Counted from the first letter of the stretch, positions 34,549-41,732 are shown. The stretch: 64,000 bases of DNA from Exiguobacterium sp. Leaf196 (GCF_001423965.1 NZ_LMPV01000007.1:243271-307270); one strand, 5' to 3'. Notes: generated from the sequence alone by a model not told the origin. Program-made: numbers and translations.

Positions 34549-35286
34549 TTATTGTTTTTCGAACTCTAATACCATCATTGTCTTTCCTTCATATAGAAAT
34601 TGTCCATGATAACGCGATAAGGTTGCAAATTCAAACAGCGTTTTTGGTTCGTATAGATATTCGACCGCATAACTGACTTTTTCCTCTTGTCCGGATTTGA
34701 GATAAGCGTTGAACAAGAGACGTTCCCCATCGATGTGATAGCCATAGAAAAGTAATGTCTTTTGAAAGCGTCGTGTCGCAATCGGATGGACAATTGATTT
34801 TAGGTGATCGATGTGATATAAGGACACGAGCAAGCGTCCGCTCGGTCGTAGCAACTGACGGATGTTTCGGAAGAACAACAGTAATTCCCCGCGCGTATAA
34901 CGTAAAATCGTCGTTCCCGGTAAGATGATTCGATCAAAATACTCAGGTCCGACGACGTCCGTCACGTCATGACTCCATCCATAAACCTTATGCTGATACT
35001 CCTCCGCGATTTGCTTCGTCCGCGAAGCTTCCGGTTCAATCAGATAAAGGTCATACCCCTCGTCCGACAAAAGATTAAACAGGGATGGATCAAACGTTCC
35101 GTAAAATAGGATCCGCTCTCCTTTTTGTAGATAACGTCGATAGAGCATCAACTCATCGACTTCATTTAACTGTTGTGCTTCTTGGTACAATCGACCAAAT
35201 CGTTCATCTGCCTGTACATGATCGAGCACTTGGACGCGGGAGTAGCTACCTTTACGCAAAAACGGACCAAATAAGACCTCACCCAT
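34549..35286 (-). CDS. SAM-methyltransferase-like protein of the peptide cassette
   Basis: 245 residues. The centre has a class I methyltransferase look: motif I region 'ERILFYGTFDPSLFNLLSDE' near residue 56, acidic motif 'YDLYLIEPEAS' near 78, 'FDRIILPGTTILRYTRGELL' near 115 and 'LLRPSGRLLVSLYHIDHL' near 144. The usual GxGxG is replaced by YGTFD, so SAM binding may be altered or lost. Its start overlaps the 401-aa gene by 8 bp, so it is co-translated and the last gene of the cassette that begins with the 48-aa peptide. A peptide-modifying role is inference. Confidence 0.6.
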   Translation of the reverse strand: MGEVLFGPFLRKGSYSRVQVLDHVQADERFGRLYQEAQQLNEVDELMLYRRYLQKGERILFYGTFDPSLFNLLSDEGYDLYLIEPEASRTKQIAEEYQHKVYGWSHDVTDVVGPEYFDRIILPGTTILRYTRGELLLFFRNIRQLLRPSGRLLVSLYHIDHLKSIVHPIATRRFQKTLLFYGYHIDGERLLFNAYLKSGQEEKVSYAVEYLYEPKTLFEFATLSRYHGQFLYEGKTMMVLEFEKQ

Positions 35287-36484
35287 GATACATCAACTCC
35301 TTGTAATGCTGAATTGCTTCCGCATAGTCTGCACCGAGTCGTTCTGGCAACACGTCGAATTGTTCCTTTTGATCCGCTTCTAAAATCCAGAGGAATGCTT
35401 CGTTCGTCTCGAACAGGCGTAACGTCGTTCGATCGAACGCAAAACACCCTTCCTCATTTTGAATGCCGATCAATGTTAACGGTCCAATCCGTCCAGATGT
35501 CCGGGGTAATTCAAGATCCGAGTAAGGGGTGATGAAACGGCTCGTCCCTTGAAACGACCCTGCCAGTTGATACAACAACGGAAACAACTCCAGTTCCGTT
35601 TGCGACGCGAGCGCCTCTGGTTGAGGTTGCTGTTCTCGAAGACATTCAATATCGCTTGAAATATCCGCACTCAACTGAATCGTTTTTTGTCGATCAGCGT
35701 AAATCCCATCCGCAAAAAAGAACAGGCGATGCGAGACGCGTAATCCGCTTAATGTCGCATAATCGAGAATCCCCATCGATTGATCGTTTTGAATGCGCCC
35801 CGTTTGCTGCCAGTCTTGTAACCGCTCCGCAAGGGCATCGCGAGATAAAATCGTCAGCTGTGACGCAAGTGACGGAGATAAACCATCTGAGAATGTCAAC
35901 AAAATTGGGGTCCGACTCATCAGCTCGATGATCGGCAGATCGTGCCGCATCGGATGATCAAAATAGATGACACTATTGATCGTCATCATTTGAAAACTGT
36001 CTACTGGAATCCGGTCCAACAATGAGCTGTCCTCGATGTAGACATGACGCAGCGGTTGTGGATGGTGCGGCACGGATGCGGGATAGACACCCGTCATCAA
36101 CGAAAGGAGAGCATGATAGACAGCCGGAACGGATGCCGAAACCGGCATCTCTTCCTGCGGTAAGAAGAGACCGTTTAGGAAATCCGGTTGACCGAACAGA
36201 ACCTCCCCGTTCTGCCGGATCAAATGAAACTGGACGTGTAGCATCTCGTGTTGCAAATAGGCGACGAGACGCAACGTACGCTCCCCTTCTCCTTGGAGGA
36301 CGAAGACATAGTGCTCATATTCCTGAAAATCCATGTAATCCAGTAAATCATGAAACGTATGCGTATCATAATCAAAGGCATCGATTGAAATACGATGTGT
36401 CTCACAAAAAGTCTGCATCGCGGTAGATGGCAAGGAACGTTGTAACCAGCCGTCTTGTTCCGATAAAAGTGATAATCCGATCAT
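35279..36484 (-). CDS. 401-aa protein of the peptide cassette, unknown
   Basis: 401 residues, soluble, no signal. I do not recognise a family. Segments worth noting: 'YEHYVFVLQGEGERTLRLVA' near residue 55, 'HYVFVL' strands, 'MMTINSVIYFDHPMRHDLPI' near 165, 'LLTFSDGLSPSLASQLTILS' near 195, and 'EAFLWILEADQKEQFDVL' near 365. AAAGGAGAG precedes the ATG. It lies 80 bp after the 48-aa peptide gene, across a terminator hairpin, and overlaps the methyltransferase-like gene. It could be a peptide-binding or modifying enzyme, but the sequence shows no catalytic motif I can name. Confidence 0.7.
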   Translation of the reverse strand: MIGLSLLSEQDGWLQRSLPSTAMQTFCETHRISIDAFDYDTHTFHDLLDYMDFQEYEHYVFVLQGEGERTLRLVAYLQHEMLHVQFHLIRQNGEVLFGQPDFLNGLFLPQEEMPVSASVPAVYHALLSLMTGVYPASVPHHPQPLRHVYIEDSSLLDRIPVDSFQMMTINSVIYFDHPMRHDLPIIELMSRTPILLTFSDGLSPSLASQLTILSRDALAERLQDWQQTGRIQNDQSMGILDYATLSGLRVSHRLFFFADGIYADRQKTIQLSADISSDIECLREQQPQPEALASQTELELFPLLYQLAGSFQGTSRFITPYSDLELPRTSGRIGPLTLIGIQNEEGCFAFDRTTLRLFETNEAFLWILEADQKEQFDVLPERLGADYAEAIQHYKELMYHG

Positions 36485-36513
36485 GTCCTCTCTCCTTTCT
36501 CGTCAAGTGATTG

Positions 36514-36558
36514 AAAAAAGGGCTTCATTCTCTACGATCCGAATGAAGTCCTTTTTGT
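36514..36558 (-). terminator. Attenuator-like terminator after the 48-aa peptide gene
   Basis: On -, AAAAAGGACTTCATTC pairs with GAATGAAGCCCTTTTTT around a ten-base loop. It lies between the peptide gene and the 401-aa gene, so partial read-through would give more peptide mRNA than enzyme mRNA. Confidence 0.75.
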
Positions 36559-36563
36559 GTGTA

Positions 36564-36710
36564 TTAAGCCGATTTGATACTTGCTTTTGGTTTCGTATTA
36601 GTCCGGCCCATTTCCCGATGAGCGAGGGGGGCGACGGAGACGGTAGCAGGATTAAGACACCAAGCGCATGAAGTCATGTTACGTCGCGTTTCTTTTAATA
36701 TGAGTGTCAT
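36564..36710 (-). CDS. 48-aa peptide, candidate RiPP-type precursor
   Basis: 48 residues with AAAGGGG 7 bp before the ATG. It reads MTLILKETRRNMTS, then CAWCLNPATVSVAPLAHREM, then GRTNTKPKASIKSA. It has no signal peptide, one CxxC pair, and a Ser/Thr/Lys-rich tail. The gene heads a unit of peptide, terminator, 401-aa protein and methyltransferase-like protein, the order common for ribosomal peptide precursors and their processing genes. It is divergent from the PlcR-like regulator, with 147 bp between. It could instead be a small zinc-binding protein or a regulatory peptide; I rate the precursor idea as plausible only. Confidence 0.55.
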   Translation of the reverse strand: MTLILKETRRNMTSCAWCLNPATVSVAPLAHREMGRTNTKPKASIKSA

Positions 36711-36777
36711 GGTTGTACCCCTTTCTGAATCAAGTGAGATGGTCGTTGAAACATTGATACGAAATCAAGTAAATCAG

Positions 36778-36827
36778 TGGTATCCCGTTCCATTCGCTTC
36801 TATAATAGAAATTGGTACCCTGTACCA
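36778..36827 (+). promoter_or_regulatory. Promoter of the PlcR-like regulator with two related dyads
   Basis: TATAAT at 36801-36806 lies between two related 15-mers: TGGTATCCCGTTCCA (36778-36792) over the -35 and TGGTACCCTGTACCA (36813-36827) at the expected start of transcription. The second is a perfect TGGTAC/GTACCA dyad; the first matches it at 12 of 15 positions. Auto-control is a natural reading. Confidence 0.6.
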
Positions 36828-36857
36828 GTTCAATCTTCACGAAAGGACGAGGAGCCG

Positions 36858-37733
36858 ATGGATCAATTCATGTCACCGCAAATCGGCTTAGCATTACGCC
36901 GACTGCGAAAGAAACATAATCTGACACAAAAAGATTTAGCAAACGGAATTTGCAGTCAAGCTGAGATCAGCAAGATCGAGAGTGGTACGCATTCGCCGAC
37001 AGTCGAATTATTGTATGCTTTATCAAAGCGATTACAAGTTCCATTGTCAGCGTTCTTAGATCCTACAAATCAACAAACGAATTTACGAACGATTGACGAA
37101 GAATTACTTTATAAATTTAGAAATCAGGACTTTGAAGGCATTTATAAACAAAGTAAAGTCGCACTATCTAACGCTAATACTTCATTTGAACATTCATTAT
37201 TATATAAATATTATTTCTTCATTTGCTCGTATCGACTAGGAAAAATCGATTACCGTACATGTATAGTAGAGCTCCAAAATCTATCTAATGAATACTCCAC
37301 TTCATATTATTCACCAAATATGCTAATCCGAATTAAATCTGCGATTGCGAATCTGTATTCTGAAAATAGAAGTTTTCAATACAGTATCAATGTTTATGAA
37401 GAAATATTAAATCTCAACTTTGACAATGATGATTTAATCGTCGATCGAATTAGAATTTCGTATAATTTTTCAAAGATTCTTTTAGAATTTCAAAAACATA
37501 ATCGAGCACTTACTATAATTGATGAAGCAATTGAAACAAGCTTAAAATTTAAAGATATGTCGTTACTCGGACAATTGTACTCTCAAAGAGCTGCTTGTTT
37601 AGATAAATTAGGTGCTCCATCACAAGAAATTATTAGAACTTTTGATAAATCATATTTTTTGTTTGAATTATTAGGAATGAAAGAGTATCAAAAAATTATT
37701 AAAACGATGAAAGAAGAATATCTAGCCAAATAG
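36858..37733 (+). CDS. PlcR-like HTH/TPR peptide-sensing regulator (RRNPP family)
   Basis: 291 residues from the ATG at 36858, which has GAGGAG close by; upstream starts would overlap the -10. Residues 8-66 are an HTH_3 domain ('LRRLRKKHNLTQKDLANGIC', 'SQAEISKIESGTHSPTVELL'). The remaining 220 residues are helical repeats of TPR type ('YKYYFFICSYRLGKIDY', 'YSINVYEEILNLNFDNDD', 'LLGQLYSQRAACLDKLGAP'). Layout and length match PlcR (about 285). RRNPP proteins bind a re-imported peptide through the TPR and then change DNA binding. The reverse-strand peptide precursor 23 bp downstream is the likely ligand source. The body after the HTH is visibly more AT-rich than its neighbours, a hint of transfer. 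Confidence 0.88.
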   Translation: MDQFMSPQIGLALRRLRKKHNLTQKDLANGICSQAEISKIESGTHSPTVELLYALSKRLQVPLSAFLDPTNQQTNLRTIDEELLYKFRNQDFEGIYKQSKVALSNANTSFEHSLLYKYYFFICSYRLGKIDYRTCIVELQNLSNEYSTSYYSPNMLIRIKSAIANLYSENRSFQYSINVYEEILNLNFDNDDLIVDRIRISYNFSKILLEFQKHNRALTIIDEAIETSLKFKDMSLLGQLYSQRAACLDKLGAPSQEIIRTFDKSYFLFELLGMKEYQKIIKTMKEEYLAK

Positions 37734-37756
37734 CTGTATCAATGTACGAATTTCAA

Positions 37757-38077
37757 TTATGCTCGTTTTACTGCGTACTCAAGTGGAATTCCATCAATAG
37801 CCACATCCGTTTTTTGTGAATACTCTAAAGGCAATCCTTTGATCGCTACATCGAAAGCTGGAGCATACTCAAGTGGTAATCCTTTGATCGCTAGGTCTGT
37901 TCTTTCTGAATACTCGAGTGGCAGTCCTTTAATCGCTAGGTCTGTTCTTTCTGAGTACTCGAGTGGCAATCCTTTGATCGCTACATTAGTTTCAAGCTGA
38001 CTAGCAACGCCAGCACCAACAGTAACAGACAATGATAAAGCTGCAATCGCTAAACCTAATTTCTTTTTCAAGTTCAT
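37757..38077 (-). CDS. Secreted multi-copy pheromone precursor (PapR-like)
   Basis: 106 residues. Residues 1-26 are a signal peptide (MNLKKK then a hydrophobic core, 'AGVASQ'). Five copies of a nine-residue unit follow with a 15-residue period, at 33-41, 48-56, 63-71, 78-86 and 93-101: four AIKGLPLEY and one AIDGIPLEY. Linkers vary (SERTDL twice, APAFDV, SQKTDV), and the end is AVKRA. Silent codon differences between copies suggest selection on the peptide. The core recalls PapR of the Bacillus cereus group, whose active end is of the LPFEF/LPFEY type. It is convergent with the PlcR-like regulator. Expected path: secretion, cleavage, oligopeptide re-import, binding to the regulator. AGGAGGT precedes the ATG. 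Confidence 0.88.
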   Translation of the reverse strand: MNLKKKLGLAIAALSLSVTVGAGVASQLETNVAIKGLPLEYSERTDLAIKGLPLEYSERTDLAIKGLPLEYAPAFDVAIKGLPLEYSQKTDVAIDGIPLEYAVKRA

Positions 38078-38119
38078 TTAAATAACCTCCTAATTTTTTT
38101 CGTATGGCTTCGTAACAAC

Positions 38120-38164
38120 ATCATATAACCTTAGACCCCCTCTGAATATTCGAATACGAATATT
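38120..38164 (-). promoter_or_regulatory. Candidate pheromone-gene promoter with dyad
   Basis: A perfect inverted repeat AATATTCG-AATA-CGAATATT (38145-38164) covers the place of the -35 for a TTATAT/TATGAT -10 (38120-38128) on -. No good -35 is visible, which would suit activator dependence. Confidence 0.5.
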
Positions 38165-38324
38165 TATGGTATTTTACACATTATTTTCACTTTCTATTAC
38201 TTTTGGCGCGGGTCATATGTCCCGAATACTGCATTTTTTTTACAAATCATCCATCAATATGTCGAACTTGTGTATGAAAATAGATTTTTCTGAATATTTA
38301 ACTATGATAAAATTTCGTAACAGA

Positions 38325-38375
38325 CAAAAAGAGAGCTAGTCCAACTCATACGAGTCGAACCAGCTCTCTTTATTT
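38325..38375 (-). terminator. Terminator after the 57-aa gene
   Basis: AAAGAGAGCTGGTTCGACTC pairs with GAGTTGGACTAGCTCTCTTT. The last bases of the 57-aa gene overlap one arm; U-tracts exist on both strands. Confidence 0.8.
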
Positions 38376-38543
38376 TGATGATTGTCGTAACGCGATGACA
38401 TAAAATATACCGAGTATGAGAATCACACCTAGTAGTATTGAACTAATTGTTGTCCGAGTCGACGTATCCGGCATCCATATCCCAAGTCCTAAATTGATTG
38501 CTGCGATAATTAGGACGAGCCAAACGATCGTACGTGGTCGCAT
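38370..38543 (-). CDS. Small two-helix membrane protein, unknown
   Basis: 57 residues from the ATG at 38543, which has AAGGAG 7 bp before it. Two hydrophobic helices (about 4-22 and 32-52) joined by 'MPDTSTRTTI', with the polar tail 'RQSSK'. Divergent from the LOG-family gene. Function not recognised. Confidence 0.65.
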   Translation of the reverse strand: MRPRTIVWLVLIIAAINLGLGIWMPDTSTRTTISSILLGVILILGIFYVIALRQSSK

Positions 38544-38621
38544 ACCGATCTCCTTCCTGGTCTCCTCTGCCGTCCGCTCACCGAATATGCTATGGTGACA
38601 ATAACAAAGGAGGTTCTGTTC

Positions 38622-39203
38622 ATGAATAGACTTGCAGTGTTTTGTGGTTCTAAAGATGGCGCGCATCACGTCTTTCGCGAGGCTGCCGGGAAGCTTGGTC
38701 AAGCGCTCGCCGCACGCGACATCGGACTCGTATACGGCGGTTCCCGCGTTGGAACGATGGGAGCTGTCGCGGACGCTACGCTTGCAGCTCAAGGTCAAGC
38801 GATCGGTGTCCTCCCCCACTTTCTACAAGAAAAGGAATTAGCACACCCAGGACTGACTGAATTGCATCTCGTCCAATCGATGCACGAGCGGAAAGCAAAG
38901 ATGTCAGAGCTTGCCGATGGCTTCATTATTCTTCCTGGCGGACCCGGAACGATGGAAGAGTTTTTCGAAGTCTTCACGTGGGCCCAACTCGGTCTGCATG
39001 AAAAACCGTGCGGTGTACTCAACATTGACGGGTACTATGACCCCTTGATTGCCCTGTTCGACACGATGGAACGTCAAGGATTCTTGATTCCCGAACACCG
39101 AGCGATGCTGATCGTCGAATCGGATCCGGATCGTCTCTTAGAACGCTTCGCCACATATGAAGCACCACGCGTCAAAACGTATATGGATCGCTCACAAACC
39201 TGA
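38622..39203 (+). CDS. LOG-family (TIGR00730) Rossmann-fold phosphoribohydrolase
   Basis: 193 residues from the ATG at 38622 (AAGGAGG 9 bp upstream). Signatures: 'VFCGSKDG' at the N-terminus, 'GLVYGGSRVGTMGAVAD' near residue 38, 'MHERKAKM' near 86 and the catalytic 'LPGGPGTMEEFFEV' near 104. The family cleaves the N-glycosidic bond of nucleoside 5'-monophosphates (cytokinin-activating LOG in plants, PpnN/YvdD types in bacteria). It acts in the cytoplasm and stands alone here. Confidence 0.93.
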   Translation: MNRLAVFCGSKDGAHHVFREAAGKLGQALAARDIGLVYGGSRVGTMGAVADATLAAQGQAIGVLPHFLQEKELAHPGLTELHLVQSMHERKAKMSELADGFIILPGGPGTMEEFFEVFTWAQLGLHEKPCGVLNIDGYYDPLIALFDTMERQGFLIPEHRAMLIVESDPDRLLERFATYEAPRVKTYMDRSQT

Positions 39204-39210
39204 TGAAAGC

Positions 39211-39234
39211 GGAGTCCTCGACTCCGTTTTTTTT
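39211..39234 (+). terminator. Terminator of the LOG-family gene
   Basis: GGAGT-CCTCG-ACTCC hairpin followed by a nine-base T-run. Confidence 0.82.
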
Positions 39235-39320
39235 TGATGAATTCGCATACTCTTCCGATATTTCTTCTCTCACTTACTAGTTTTCTCCACTCCGTTTCAG
39301 GATTCCTACTCCTTTGGCAC

Positions 39321-39352
39321 AAAAAAACCAGATGCACAGAGGCATCTGGTAA
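39321..39352 (-). terminator. Terminator of the tagGH operon
   Basis: On -, ACCAGATGC pairs with GCATCTGGT, followed by TTTTTTT. Confidence 0.85.
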
Positions 39353-39356
39353 AACG

Positions 39357-40310
39357 TTAGAAGAACTTCATGATTGCGTCGCTAAGATTCGTCAAAGACG
39401 GTGTCTCGTCAATGACCATCAAACTACCTGCCGCAATCGCGAGTAATCCGAGACCTGATAAAATCCAGCCAGGATGTTTTACGTTGACGTCAGCATCGAC
39501 GTTTTCTTTTCCGGACCGCGCATTCGCTGCTTGTTCCTTCAAGCGATCGCGACGGTACTGGTGTTGTTCCTCTTTAGACCATTTCTTATATTCTGCGAGG
39601 AACTTCTTATATTCTGGTAAGACATCCTTCGTCGTCCCGTCGAGTCGAACTTGACCGTATTCGAGCCAGACGACACGCTCACAGAAACTCTTGATTTGTG
39701 AGAGCGAGTGACTGACGAAGATGATCGTCTTGCCTTCGTCTTTGAATTCGTTCATCTTATCGATACAACGGTTATAGAAGGTTTGGTCACCGACCGATAA
39801 TGCTTCATCGACGATCAAGATGTCGGCATCGACATTGACGGCGATTGCGAAGCCAAGTCGTGACTTCATCCCACTCGAGTATTTCTTGATTGGCTGATCA
39901 ATGAAGTCACCGATATCGGCGAAATCGATGATTCCAGGCATCCGACGCTCGATCTCCGCGTCGTCCATCCCAAGCAGGAGACATTTCAAGCGAATGTTCT
40001 CACGTCCTGTCAGCACGTTCTTCAATCCTTGGGATACGGCGATGATCGCGACTTCTCCGTTGATCGCGACGTTTCCTTCGTTCGCGTAGATGATCCCTGA
40101 AATCAGGTTCGAGAGCGTCGATTTACCCGAACCGTTGATTCCGACGAGACCGACGACTTCTCCTTTTCCGATCTCAAGTGAGATATCGCGTAAAGCTGTA
40201 AATGTTTTAACGCTCTTGCTTTGATTCTTGAACAAGAGCTTGAATTTTTCTTTCGTAGTCGTGACCATGTCGAAGCGTTTCGTGACATGGTCGAGTTTAA
40301 TCATAGACAT
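39357..40310 (-). CDS. tagH: Teichoic acid exporter ATPase TagH
   Basis: 317 residues. ABC ATPase motifs: Walker A 'GLVGINGSGKSTLSNLI' near residue 53, signature 'KKYSSGMKSRLGFAIA' near 136, Walker B 'ADILIVDEALSVGDQTF' near 157, H-loop 'IIFVSHSLSQI'. The C-terminal 80 residues add a charged linker and one membrane helix ('GWILSGLGLLAIAAGSLMVI'), a layout also known from Bacillus TagH. TagGH moves the lipid-linked wall teichoic acid across the membrane. It follows tagG by 15 bp. Related ABC exporters move O-antigens, but the length and tail favour TagH. Confidence 0.88.
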   Translation of the reverse strand: MSMIKLDHVTKRFDMVTTTKEKFKLLFKNQSKSVKTFTALRDISLEIGKGEVVGLVGINGSGKSTLSNLISGIIYANEGNVAINGEVAIIAVSQGLKNVLTGRENIRLKCLLLGMDDAEIERRMPGIIDFADIGDFIDQPIKKYSSGMKSRLGFAIAVNVDADILIVDEALSVGDQTFYNRCIDKMNEFKDEGKTIIFVSHSLSQIKSFCERVVWLEYGQVRLDGTTKDVLPEYKKFLAEYKKWSKEEQHQYRRDRLKEQAANARSGKENVDADVNVKHPGWILSGLGLLAIAAGSLMVIDETPSLTNLSDAIMKFF

Positions 40311-40325
40311 GGCGATTTCCTTCCC

Positions 40326-41159
40326 TTAAACGAGCTCAGTGAATGATTTACGGAACTTGATGTGCAAGAACGTTCCGGCTGAGAATAAGAGGAGCGTGAT
40401 ACTCCAGAAGTACAGACCCGTTGGCCATTCTTGCCAGACCCAATGTCCGCCGAGCAAGCTCGCCCGGTATCCCTCGACGAGATAGTAGACCGGATTCAAG
40501 CGGAGGACACCATGCAAGACGTCCGGGAACCGCTCGATGTTCCAAAGGATCGGTGTCATATAAAAGAGCATCCGCATCATCGATTGCAAGAAGAGCTGGA
40601 TGTCCTTGACAAGTGTGACGAGTGTCGAAAAGCAAAGCGAAAAGGCATAGACGAAAATGTATGTGGCAATCATATAATACGGCAATTGAAGCAGTTTCCA
40701 TGTGATCGGGATGCCGTTTGCAATGATGACGACGATGACGATGGCAAGCATCGCAAAATGTTGATACATCCGGGACAAGATGACATACGATGGAATCGCA
40801 CTCATCGGGAAACGCATCTTCGTTACCATCGCGAGACGGCTGTTGATCGAATTCGACCCCCGAAGCAACGCATCGTTGATGAAGAACCAAACGACGATCC
40901 CGCAAAGGAGCCAGACGATGAATGGAATGTTTCCGTCGACGTCTTTATTTCCGCGCAGACCGACTCCGAAGACGAACCAGTAGATGAAGATTTGGAGACC
41001 CGGGTTGAGGAGCTCCCATAAAAGACCAAGGCGCTGCTCTGCATGCGCTGATTTGATTTCATATCGCGCCAACCGGCGAATCAGGGGGAAATTATCGACC
41101 TGTTCCCGGATGATACTTCTCATTTCTTTCAGCATAAGTGTAAGTTCCTTCCGATTCAT
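40326..41159 (-). CDS. tagG: Teichoic acid exporter permease TagG
   Basis: 277 residues with six membrane helices, ABC-2 type. It begins with a cytoplasmic helix 'LLKEMRSIIREQ'-like region, then 'RRLARYEIKSAHAEQRLGLL' and 'LNPGLQIFIYWFVFGVGLRG', typical of TagG/Wzm permeases. 'MLFYMTPILWNIERFPDVLH' near 200 and 'NPVYYLVEGYR' near 224 are also conserved. It forms the channel of the TagGH exporter. Its long leader has a sigma-A promoter and a terminator-like hairpin, so it may be controlled by attenuation. Confidence 0.9.
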   Translation of the reverse strand: MNRKELTLMLKEMRSIIREQVDNFPLIRRLARYEIKSAHAEQRLGLLWELLNPGLQIFIYWFVFGVGLRGNKDVDGNIPFIVWLLCGIVVWFFINDALLRGSNSINSRLAMVTKMRFPMSAIPSYVILSRMYQHFAMLAIVIVVIIANGIPITWKLLQLPYYMIATYIFVYAFSLCFSTLVTLVKDIQLFLQSMMRMLFYMTPILWNIERFPDVLHGVLRLNPVYYLVEGYRASLLGGHWVWQEWPTGLYFWSITLLLFSAGTFLHIKFRKSFTELV

Positions 41160-41198
41160 GATACATGTATTTTATTTTCATATTCGTTGATTCCACTC

Positions 41199-41220
41199 AA
41201 AAAAGACGGATGCCGTCCGC
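41199..41220 (-). terminator. Terminator-like hairpin in the tagG leader
   Basis: On -, GGACGG-CAT-CCGTC followed by TTTTTTG, between the promoter and tagG. Other pairings upstream (CGGG/CCCG at about 41256-41268) could compete with it. Confidence 0.6.
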
Positions 41221-41340
41221 GATTGCTCAAACGAACGCTCCCTCCGCGTGAACGGGACCTTGCCCGGTCGATTCTGACTCGCCTCCTTCTTCGCTTATTC
41301 GTGCATGATAGAAGCAATACTTCCTGTATACACTTAATCA

Positions 41341-41369
41341 ATTCTAGCCATCGGGAAAAAGCGTGTCAA
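41341..41369 (-). promoter_or_regulatory. tagGH promoter
   Basis: On -, TTGACA, exactly 17 bp, TAGAAT: a near-consensus sigma-A promoter about 175 bp before tagG, which leaves a long structured leader. Confidence 0.8.
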
Positions 41370-41411
41370 TGTATTGGACGAACCGACACCAAACTGTAGT
41401 TTTTCAGGCAC

Positions 41412-41440
41412 GAAAAAACCGGCGGGTATACCACCGGTCA
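41412..41440 (-). terminator. Terminator after the 40-aa gene
   Basis: On -, ACCGG(T)GG-TATA-CC(CG)CCGGT followed by TTTTT. Confidence 0.75.
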
Positions 41441-41458
41441 TCTCCTAGTTTGTTTCCT

Positions 41459-41581
41459 TTACGCATGATTAAAATGTGGAAATTCGATCGTCGTCGGTGG
41501 AGAAGCGAGTCCCCATACGAGGAGAACCGTAATCACACAAATAATACCGACAAGAACGCCTCCTCGAATCTTATCATTCAT
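41459..41581 (-). CDS. 40-aa single-helix membrane peptide
   Basis: 40 residues with AAAAGGGG 9 bp before the ATG and a terminator just after. The N-terminus is 'MNDKIRGG', followed by one helix 'VLVGIICVITVLLVWGLA' and the outer tail 'SPPTTIEFPHFNHA'. Divergent from the 5'-nucleotidase gene and co-directional with tagGH. Position between two full regulatory elements supports a real gene. Function unknown. Confidence 0.6.
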   Translation of the reverse strand: MNDKIRGGVLVGIICVITVLLVWGLASPPTTIEFPHFNHA

Positions 41582-41703
41582 CCAGCGTTGCCCCTTTTCA
41601 TCCGAACTGCTTGTATAGTGACATCATACAATATTTAGCAATTTTGGACCACTAAAAAATCGACATTTAATGGGAATGTTTAACGATTGTTCATATTCTT
41701 TCG

Positions 41704-41732
41704 TTTCATTTTTATTCGAGACAAGATATAAT
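41704..41732 (+). promoter_or_regulatory. Probable promoter of the 5'-nucleotidase gene
   Basis: TTTCAT, 17 bp spacer, TATAAT, leaving a leader of about 215 nt. The leader contains two hairpins: CGTTCG/CGAACG (about 41764-41790) and AAAGGTTC/GAACC-CTTT (about 41845-41878). No known riboswitch class was recognised. Confidence 0.55.

Noticed and set aside
34549..35286. Calling the 245-aa protein a firm methyltransferase
   Set aside because: The order of motifs fits, but the glycine-rich SAM loop is altered, so only 'methyltransferase-like' is justified.
37780..37985. Direct repeats with 45-bp period, CRISPR-like at first sight
   Set aside because: The repeats are in frame, encode the same nine residues with silent changes, and the gene has a signal peptide and ribosome site.
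41200..41330. T-box or known riboswitch in the tagG leader
   Set aside because: No AGGGTGGNACCGCG T-box sequence and no match to classes I can recall; described only as an attenuator-like leader.
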